From the NCBI GenBank assembly GCA_938033975.1, contig CALHKJ010000142.1, positions 1 through 13,345 on the forward strand: DNA of 13,345 nucleotides, given 5' to 3'. Position 1 is the first letter of the stretch; the number at the start of each line of letters is the position of its first letter. The notes below the pieces were generated by a model. The model saw only the letters and a list, made by a program, of their open reading frames with translations, made no database searches and had not been told where the DNA came from. Source of the stretch: an uncultured Saprospiraceae bacterium (GTDB lineage: Bacteria; Bacteroidota; Bacteroidia; Chitinophagales; Saprospiraceae). The position numbers and the translations under genes were made by a program. Positions 7,720 to 13,345 of the stretch are shown in pieces.

Positions 7720-8115
7720 ATGTCCACAATAATTACCAAACCAAAAGTTCAGATCGACGAAGATATATTGACTGAACTTTTGGCTTTAACCAAAGAAGAA
7801 AAACAAGTAATAGTACATTGTCTTTTTGATGCAAGGAATATCCTTGGGGCCAAAATTAGAATTTGGCCTACAACCTTTTTGTATGATCTTGGTTCCGCAC
7901 ATCAAAGCGAATTGGTGCACGCCGATAATATTAGTTACTGTCCTCAATGGACTGAAGTTCCTCATGGAAAGGTGGCTCACTTTTCTCTCTTGTTCACTGG
8001 TTTGCCAAGCAATTGTTCAAGCTTTGACTTGGTAGAAAAAATTCCACAAGCAGGAGGATTTACAGTGACGGGAATCAAACGCAACGAATCAGACGTATAC
8101 TATGTTTGGGTTTGA
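7720..8115 (+). CDS. Conserved small protein of unknown function between two symporters
   Basis: The 131-residue product has no signal peptide or membrane segment, so it is probably cytoplasmic. An N-terminal charged, helical part (about 1-45, DEDILTELLALTKEEKQ) is followed by a beta-rich domain (about 45-131). That domain's landmarks are IRIWPTTFLYD, SELVHADNI, a Pro/Gly turn (EVPHGK), HFSLLFTGLP, FDLVEKIPQAGGF and a final RNESDVYYVWV. The arrangement of FxLxFxxLP, FDLxE and a closing GIxRN strand resembles a small beta-sandwich found in many uncharacterised Bacteroidota proteins. I recognise the style of the domain but know no function. It has one or two Cys of note (C34, C74, C99) and no obvious catalytic set. 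Placement 39 bp after one SSS gene and 31 bp before another suggests cotranscription and perhaps a role with transport, which is inference. Confidence 0.82.
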   Translation: MSTIITKPKVQIDEDILTELLALTKEEKQVIVHCLFDARNILGAKIRIWPTTFLYDLGSAHQSELVHADNISYCPQWTEVPHGKVAHFSLLFTGLPSNCSSFDLVEKIPQAGGFTVTGIKRNESDVYYVWV

Positions 8116-8146
8116 TTGATACCTATTTTAACCAACAAACAATGTT

Positions 8147-9766
8147 ATGAGCACAAGTTTATCAAGCTTTGATTGGGTTGTAATTGCCGGCTATTTTGGC
8201 CTCTTACTTGCGATAGCTTATTGGGTAATTAATCAAAAAAATAAAAACAGTGAAGATTATTTTCTTGCTGGAAGAAACATGGGTTGGTTTGTTGTCGGGG
8301 CTTCCATCTTTGCTTCTAATATTGGATCAGAACATGTAGTTGGACTGGCAGGCTCAGGAGCCTCTGATAAATTTCCACTTCTTATTTATGAACTTCATGC
8401 TTGGGTAGTGATACTCTTAGGGTGGTTATTCTTACCATTCTATCTTCGGAGTGGAGTTTTTACCATGCCTGAGTTTTTGGAAAAAAGATTTGGACCAAAG
8501 GCAAGATGGTTTCTTTCTCTTTTTAGCTTGGCAGCCTATGTCCTTACTAAAGTTTCTGTAACCTTATATGCCGGTGGAATAGTGATTTCTACTTTGCTTG
8601 GGATTTCATTTATGACCGGTGCCTTTGCTACAGTTATATTGACTGGAATTTATACCGTACTAGGAGGGATGCGTGCAGTAGTTTATACTGAAACTTTACA
8701 AGCAATTATTTTAGTGATAGGAGCAGCTACTTTAACCGTTCTTGGTTTGCAAGCTGCAGGTGGATGGTCGAGTGTTGTAAATGAAGTTGGACCTGAGTAT
8801 ATGAATATGTGGAGATCAATGGACGACAAAGATTATCCTTGGCATTGGTTGGTTTTGTCTTCTTCCATAGTTGGAATATGGTATTGGTGTACAGATCAGG
8901 TGATTGTTCAGAGGGTGCTTACCGCAAAGAACTTATCGGAAGCAAGAAGAGGAAGTATTTTTGGAGCCTTCCTTAAGTTGATGCCAGTATTTTTATTTCT
9001 CATCCCTGGTGTAGTCGCTTTGGTTTTAAATATGAGAGGTGAGCTTGCCTATGATACACCTGATCAAGCTTTCCCGGCATTGATGATGCAAGTGTTGCCT
9101 TCCGGACTGAGAGGTTTGGTCGCAGCTGGACTAATGGCTGCTCTTATGTCTTCTTTGGCATCTGTGTTTAATAGTTGCTCTACCTTGTTTACAATTGATA
9201 TTTACAAAAAGTTTAAACCAACTGCTTCAGAATCACAGATGGTGAGAATGGGAAGATTGGCAACAGCTGTTGTAGTTGTTTTAGGTATCATGTGGGTGCC
9301 TGTCATTGAAAAGCTAGCGGATGGAGCTCTTTATGGTTATTTGCAGAATGTACAAGCATACATTGCCCCACCAATTACGGCAGTATTTCTACTTGGTATT
9401 TTTTCTAGCAGAATAAATAATAGAGGAGCATTGGCCACATTGTTTTCTGGATTATTCATTGCTGCCATCAGACTGACCTTAGAAGTTTTGAAAAATGATT
9501 CTTGGGACAAGGATGGTTTGTTGTATCAACTGGCTGACATGAATTTCTTGAAGTTTTCAACCTTCTTTTTCTTGTATTGTGTTGCAGTTGCGATTGTGAT
9601 ATCCTTGATCACACCAAAGGATGACAAAGACATAGAAGGTTTGACCTTTGCTACCATTACCGAAGAACAAAAAGCAAAAGAAAAACTAAGCTTTTCATGG
9701 CTTGATGTAGTTGCATCACTGTTTGTAGTTGCAGTGGTAGCTTGGGTAATGATTTACTTCAGTTAA
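8147..9766 (+). CDS. SGLT-like sodium:sugar symporter (SSS family)
   Basis: This 539-residue inner-membrane protein belongs to the SGLT branch of the SSS family and should import a monosaccharide with Na+. The residues that line the sugar site in human SGLT1 are present: N58 and H63 in ASNIGSEHVVGLAGSG, E82, Y246-W247 in IWYWCTDQVIVQR, K277 in FLKLMP and Q400 in GYLQNVQAY. The Na+-site serines S335-S336 lie in MSSLASVFNS, followed by STLFTIDIYKK. There are about 14 hydrophobic segments, including a last one at 520-538 after a charged cytoplasmic loop (about 490-517), as in SGLT proteins. The H63 type differs from the Q56 type of the neighbouring symporter, so the two are not recent duplicates. 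It starts 31 bp after the small unknown gene and ends 11 bp before the convergent carB stop. Confidence 0.94.
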   Translation: MSTSLSSFDWVVIAGYFGLLLAIAYWVINQKNKNSEDYFLAGRNMGWFVVGASIFASNIGSEHVVGLAGSGASDKFPLLIYELHAWVVILLGWLFLPFYLRSGVFTMPEFLEKRFGPKARWFLSLFSLAAYVLTKVSVTLYAGGIVISTLLGISFMTGAFATVILTGIYTVLGGMRAVVYTETLQAIILVIGAATLTVLGLQAAGGWSSVVNEVGPEYMNMWRSMDDKDYPWHWLVLSSSIVGIWYWCTDQVIVQRVLTAKNLSEARRGSIFGAFLKLMPVFLFLIPGVVALVLNMRGELAYDTPDQAFPALMMQVLPSGLRGLVAAGLMAALMSSLASVFNSCSTLFTIDIYKKFKPTASESQMVRMGRLATAVVVVLGIMWVPVIEKLADGALYGYLQNVQAYIAPPITAVFLLGIFSSRINNRGALATLFSGLFIAAIRLTLEVLKNDSWDKDGLLYQLADMNFLKFSTFFFLYCVAVAIVISLITPKDDKDIEGLTFATITEEQKAKEKLSFSWLDVVASLFVVAVVAWVMIYFS

Positions 9767-9777
9767 AAAAGTACATC

Positions 9778-12594
9778 TTAACGAGTCAAATACATACTTC
9801 TTTCTCTATCAAGTTTTCTAAAGAAAGGGTCTTCTAAGTCATCGATAAATCTAATCGCTTCACCAGTACTTTTCATTTCTGGTCCAAGTTGTTTGTCAAC
9901 ACCAGGGAATTTGCTGAATGAGAAAACAGGAACTTTAATCGCATAACCTTTTAGATTTTTCGTCACCTTAAAGTCTTTCAATTTGTTGACGCCCAACATC
10001 ACCTTTGTGGCAATGTTTAAGTATGGAACTTGATATGCTTTTGCAATAAATGGAGTTGTTCTAGATCCTCTTGGGTTGGCCTCTATTACGTAAACGTTAT
10101 CGTCTTTTATTGCAAATTGTATATTTATTAATCCCTTGATTCCTAAAGCTAATGCCAGCTGCTTTGTGTATTGCTTCATCTTCTCAATAGATGCTTCAGA
10201 TAAACTATAAGGCGGAAGCATGGCAGAACTATCTCCTGAATGTATTCCTGCTGGTTCGATGTGTTCCATGATCCCCATGATGTGTACATCTTCTCCATCA
10301 CAGATGGCATCAATCTCTGCTTCTTTTGCTCTCTCTAAAAACTGATCTATCAAGACCTTGTTGTCTGGCATGTGCTTAAATATGCTTAAAACATGTCTTT
10401 CTAATTCATCATCGTTAAGTACGATTCTCATTCTTTGTCCACCTAGTACATATGAAGGTCTTACCAAAACAGGGTAGGTAACTTCATTGGCTATTTCAAG
10501 CGCTTTATCAATATCATTTCCAACTCCGTATCTTGGATATGGAATGTTTTCACTTTTCAACAAATCAGAAAACCGACCCCGATCTTCTGCTAGGTCCATA
10601 CTATTAAAAGATGTACCAATTATTTTAATTCCCTTTTTATGGAACTTCTCTGCAAGCTTAAGAGCAGTTTGTCCTCCTAACTGTACAATGATTCCCTCTG
10701 GTTTCTCGTGGTCAATTATTTCTTCAATATGCTCCCAATAAACTGGTTCGAAATATAACTTATCTGCAACATCAAAATCAGTGGAAACTGTCTCAGGATT
10801 ACAGTTGACCATTATAGCTTCATAGCCGGCTTCTTTGATGGCAAGAATTCCATGCACACAACAATAATCGAACTCAATCCCTTGACCAATTCTATTTGGT
10901 CCTGAACCCAATACGATAATCTTTTTCTTGTCTGATGGAATACTCTCGTTTTCATCTTCAAATGTCGAATAGAAATAGGGTGTTTGTGCTTCAAACTCTG
11001 CTGCACAGGTATCAACCATTTTATACTTTCTAGTGATTCCTAATTTCTTTCTTTGTTTTGTCACAGCCTCTTCATCTACTCTCATAACCCAAGCAATCTG
11101 AGCATCGGAATATCCCGCTACTTTTAATTCCCTGAAAAATTCTTTTGGAATATCAAGAGGTATATTATATCTACCTAACTTTTCCTCCATGGTAATCAGA
11201 TCTTTAATCTGATGTAAATACCAAGGATCAATTTTTGTAAGCTTTTGAACAGTTCTGATTGGAACTCCAAGTCTTAATGCATCTCTTACTCTATAGATTC
11301 TGTCATCACTTGCCTTTTCCAATCTCTCAAGAATGTCTTCGGTTTTTATCCATTCTTTTTTATCTGCTCCTAGGCCCGCTCTTCCATTTTCCTGACTTTG
11401 ACAAGCCTTTTGTAAAGCTTCCTGAAATGTTCTACCAATGGCCATCACCTCACCAACTGACTTCATTTGAAGACCAAGGTGATTATCAGCTCCGTAGAAT
11501 TTTTCGAAATTCCAACGTGGCATTTTTACAATGACATAATCTAGGGTTGGTTCGAAGAAAGCGGAAGTGGTTTTTGTAATCTGATTCTTTAATTCATCCA
11601 AGGTGTAACCGATTGCTAGCTTGGCAGCAATTTTTGCAATTGGATATCCTGTAGCTTTACTTGCCAAAGCAGATGATCTTGATACCCTTGGATTGATTTC
11701 TATTGCAATTAATTCTTCGTTTTCTGGATTCAGAGCAAACTGCACATTACAACCTCCCGCAAAATTTCCAAGTGAGCGCATCATTACCATTGCCTCATCT
11801 CTCATTTTCTGATAGGCTTTATCTGACAAGGTCATCGCTGGTGCTACAGTAATACTATCACCAGTGTGAATTCCCATTGGGTCAAGATTCTCAACTGTAC
11901 ATATGATAACTACATTGTCATTATCATCTCTAAGCAGTTCTAATTCATATTCTTTCCACCCCAAAACAGCTTGCTCCACTAAAACTTCGTGAGTAGGTGA
12001 GGCATCAAGACCTCTTCTTAAGGCTTCATCAAAATCTTTAGCTTCCATTACGAATCCTCCCCCTGTTCCTCCTAGGGTGTAGGATGGACGAATTACGAGA
12101 GGAAAACCAATTTTTTGAGCTGCATCTTTTCCTTCCAAGAATGAATTGGCGATAAAGGAAGGTGCGACATTCATACCCAAACTTACAACGTGCTTTTTAA
12201 AAGCTTCTCGATTTTCTGCAAGCTCAATAGCTTCCAAATCGACTCCAATTAATTTGACATTGTATTTTTTCCAAAGCCCATGCTTCCCAGCTTCAATGGC
12301 TAGGTTCAAGGCTGTTTGGCCACCCATGGTAGCTAGAACAGCATCAATTTGCCTTTCTTTGAGAATTTTCTCAAGACTTTCAACTGTTAGGGGTAATAAA
12401 TAAATGTGATCTGCAGTCACTGGATCGGTCATAATGGTTGCAGGATTCGAATTAATTAAGGAAACTTCTATTCCTTCCTCTCTTAAAGATCTTGAGGCTT
12501 GAGTTCCTGAATAATCGAATTCACATGCTTGACCTATAACAATTGGTCCACTTCCAATTATTAAGACGGATTTGATTGAGTTATCTCTTGGCAT
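9778..12594 (-). CDS. carB: Carbamoyl-phosphate synthase large subunit, without C-terminal MGS-like domain
   Basis: This cytoplasmic enzyme joins bicarbonate, glutamine-derived ammonia and two ATP to make carbamoyl phosphate for pyrimidine and arginine synthesis, working with the glutaminase subunit CarA (not in the window). Two ATP-grasp halves are intact: GSGPIVIGQACEFDYSG (14-30), R129, R169, Q285, E299 and N301 in the first (numbering equal to E. coli), and GSGPNRIGQGIEFDYCCVH (563-581), E838 and N840 in the second. VDTCAAEF (527-534) marks the end of the oligomerisation region. The protein stops at 938 residues, just after LGPEMKSTGE, where the E. coli enzyme (1073) continues with an allosteric MGS-like domain. 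The ending ERSMYLTR reads as a natural terminus, and shorter CarB proteins of about 950 residues are, as far as I recall, usual in Flavobacteria-type Bacteroidota. Transcription probably starts at the TATATTTG box at 12615-12622. Confidence 0.97.
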   Translation of the reverse strand: MPRDNSIKSVLIIGSGPIVIGQACEFDYSGTQASRSLREEGIEVSLINSNPATIMTDPVTADHIYLLPLTVESLEKILKERQIDAVLATMGGQTALNLAIEAGKHGLWKKYNVKLIGVDLEAIELAENREAFKKHVVSLGMNVAPSFIANSFLEGKDAAQKIGFPLVIRPSYTLGGTGGGFVMEAKDFDEALRRGLDASPTHEVLVEQAVLGWKEYELELLRDDNDNVVIICTVENLDPMGIHTGDSITVAPAMTLSDKAYQKMRDEAMVMMRSLGNFAGGCNVQFALNPENEELIAIEINPRVSRSSALASKATGYPIAKIAAKLAIGYTLDELKNQITKTTSAFFEPTLDYVIVKMPRWNFEKFYGADNHLGLQMKSVGEVMAIGRTFQEALQKACQSQENGRAGLGADKKEWIKTEDILERLEKASDDRIYRVRDALRLGVPIRTVQKLTKIDPWYLHQIKDLITMEEKLGRYNIPLDIPKEFFRELKVAGYSDAQIAWVMRVDEEAVTKQRKKLGITRKYKMVDTCAAEFEAQTPYFYSTFEDENESIPSDKKKIIVLGSGPNRIGQGIEFDYCCVHGILAIKEAGYEAIMVNCNPETVSTDFDVADKLYFEPVYWEHIEEIIDHEKPEGIIVQLGGQTALKLAEKFHKKGIKIIGTSFNSMDLAEDRGRFSDLLKSENIPYPRYGVGNDIDKALEIANEVTYPVLVRPSYVLGGQRMRIVLNDDELERHVLSIFKHMPDNKVLIDQFLERAKEAEIDAICDGEDVHIMGIMEHIEPAGIHSGDSSAMLPPYSLSEASIEKMKQYTKQLALALGIKGLINIQFAIKDDNVYVIEANPRGSRTTPFIAKAYQVPYLNIATKVMLGVNKLKDFKVTKNLKGYAIKVPVFSFSKFPGVDKQLGPEMKSTGEAIRFIDDLEDPFFRKLDRERSMYLTR

Positions 12595-12614
12595 TAGGCT
12601 CTGAAAAGTTTTGG

Positions 12615-12622
12615 CAAATATA
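12615..12622 (-). promoter_or_regulatory. Probable -7 box (TATATTTG) of the carB promoter
   Basis: The plus strand reads CAAATATA, so the minus strand carries TATATTTG, a full match to the Bacteroidota -7 consensus TAnnTTTG. It would give a leader of about 15 nt before the carB ATG at 12594. I see no good TTG -33 partner at the usual spacing. Confidence 0.5.
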
Positions 12623-12713
12623 TGTTCTCGATTAGATAAATAGAAAAATTAACAATATAAGATTGCATGAAAATCAACTTAATATGATTTAGTGGAGATT
12701 TATTAGCTCTATA

Positions 12714-12721
12714 TACCTTTG
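12714..12721 (+). promoter_or_regulatory. Probable -7 box (TACCTTTG) of the dehydrogenase promoter
   Basis: TACCTTTG fully matches the Bacteroidota -7 consensus TAnnTTTG and ends only four bases before the ATG at 12726. Transcription starting the usual few bases downstream would begin at or next to the start codon, giving a leaderless mRNA. A -33 TTG is not clear; the nearest region reads TTTAGTGG. Confidence 0.45.
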
Positions 12722-12725
12722 TGAT

Positions 12726-13345
12726 ATGATGAAAATATTAATTACCAACTATGTTCACCCTGATTTAATTACAAGATTTAAGGAAATGGGACATGATGTT
12801 GTCTATGACCCAAATTATAAATACGAAGATCTAGCCGCAGAAATTGAAGACTATCATGGCCTTGTGATCAATACTAAAATTAAAATGACTAGAGAGATGA
12901 TTGATTTGGGAAAGAATCTCAAATTTATCGGAAGATTGGGTTCTGGCTTGGATATCATTGATTTAGAACATGCTGCAAAGAAGAACATAGAAGTAATAAG
13001 TACTCCAGAAGGAAATAGAAATGCGGTAGCAGAGCACGTTTTTGCTATGTTATTGGCCTTGAATAACAATATCATTCAGGCCGATAAAGAAATAAGAGAA
13101 GGGATTTGGGAAAGAGAAAAAAATCGCGGAGTAGAACTCGAGAATAAAATCTTTGGTCTTGTCGGCTTAGGCAACACAGGCCAATCAGTGGCAGCCAAGT
13201 TGTCACCATGGACACAACAGACTCTCTATTATGACAAGTACCTATTGGAAACCCCAACTCATCTTTCTAATATTGAGTCTGTAAGTATAGAAGATCTTCA
13301 AAAAAGGTGTGACATTATAAGCTTTCATGTTCCATTAACAGAGGA
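12726..13345 (+). CDS. D-2-hydroxyacid dehydrogenase, phosphoglycerate dehydrogenase type (3' truncated)
   Basis: The frame is open from the ATG at 12726 to the right edge, giving about 206 residues of a protein that normally has 310-320 (or more in long SerA forms). The family oxidises D-2-hydroxyacids with NAD+; members include 3-phosphoglycerate dehydrogenase, the first step of serine synthesis. Visible landmarks are the substrate-domain loop GRLGSGLDIID, the hinge TPEGNRNAVAEHVFAMLLAL, the Rossmann motif GLVGLGNTG, the acidic YDKY that ends the second strand and should bind the NAD ribose, and DIISFHVPLTE. The catalytic Arg, Glu and His lie beyond the edge. An adjacent ATG at 12729 would remove one residue. 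The short N-terminus (MKILITNYVHPDL) lacks any extra domain. Substrate assignment is uncertain among 2-hydroxyacid dehydrogenases. Confidence 0.9.
   Translation, partial: MMKILITNYVHPDLITRFKEMGHDVVYDPNYKYEDLAAEIEDYHGLVINTKIKMTREMIDLGKNLKFIGRLGSGLDIIDLEHAAKKNIEVISTPEGNRNAVAEHVFAMLLALNNNIIQADKEIREGIWEREKNRGVELENKIFGLVGLGNTGQSVAAKLSPWTQQTLYYDKYLLETPTHLSNIESVSIEDLQKRCDIISFHVPLTE

Noticed and set aside
8142..8150. Two-codon upstream frame ATG-TTA-TGA overlapping the SGLT-like start
   Set aside because: Its stop overlaps the real ATG at 8147, which could couple translation, but such a short pattern is expected by chance in AT-rich DNA.
9762..9782. 5-bp palindrome GTTAA/TTAAC spanning both convergent stop codons
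   Set aside because: It mostly follows from two facing TAA stops, is too short for a terminator stem and has no G/C core.
1..13345. CRISPR array, tRNA/rRNA genes, insertion sequence or prophage
   Set aside because: No regularly spaced repeats, cloverleaf-type sequences, transposase or integrase motifs, or terminal inverted repeats were found on either strand.

Overview
The window looks like an AT-rich genome of the phylum Bacteroidota, most likely a marine or environmental Saprospiraceae/Cytophaga-like bacterium. Three things point there: a very large surface protein made of SprB-type and PKD/Ig-like repeats rich in SGPNGF and TDxNGC motifs; a carbamoyl-phosphate synthase large subunit without the C-terminal regulatory domain; and genes without Shine-Dalgarno sequences, with TAnnTTTG-type promoter boxes in the one clear divergent intergenic region. 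The lineage call is an inference from these features, not a database result.

Layout. Positions 2-4426 (+) hold the 3' part of a giant cell-surface or adhesin-like protein whose start lies left of the window. It ends without a recognisable type IX secretion sorting domain. A 93-bp spacer with a compact set of alternative hairpins follows (4470-4506). Then comes a same-strand block: xylose isomerase xylA (4520-5845), a YidK-like sodium:solute symporter (6034-7680), a small conserved protein of unknown function (7720-8115) and a second, SGLT-like sodium:sugar symporter (8147-9766). On the opposite strand and ending 11 bp from that symporter is carB (9778-12594). Divergent from carB, across a 131-bp promoter region, is the 5' part of a D-2-hydroxyacid dehydrogenase of the phosphoglycerate dehydrogenase type (12726 to the right edge).

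How the genes fit together. The xylA-symporter-unknown-symporter block reads as sugar uptake plus isomerisation: two Na+-coupled importers of different SSS subfamilies, both keeping the sugar- and Na+-site residues of the family, beside an aldose-ketose isomerase with all catalytic and metal residues intact. No kinase, regulator or glycoside hydrolase is visible here, so the pathway must be completed elsewhere. carB (pyrimidine and arginine precursor) and the dehydrogenase (possibly serine biosynthesis) are housekeeping genes and seem unrelated to the sugar block.

No tRNA, rRNA, CRISPR array, insertion sequence or phage gene was seen. The features most worth a second look are the small protein between the two transporters, the alternative-hairpin element just before xylA, the missing sorting domain and the unclassified ~206-residue domain of the surface protein, and a probable leaderless promoter at the right end.
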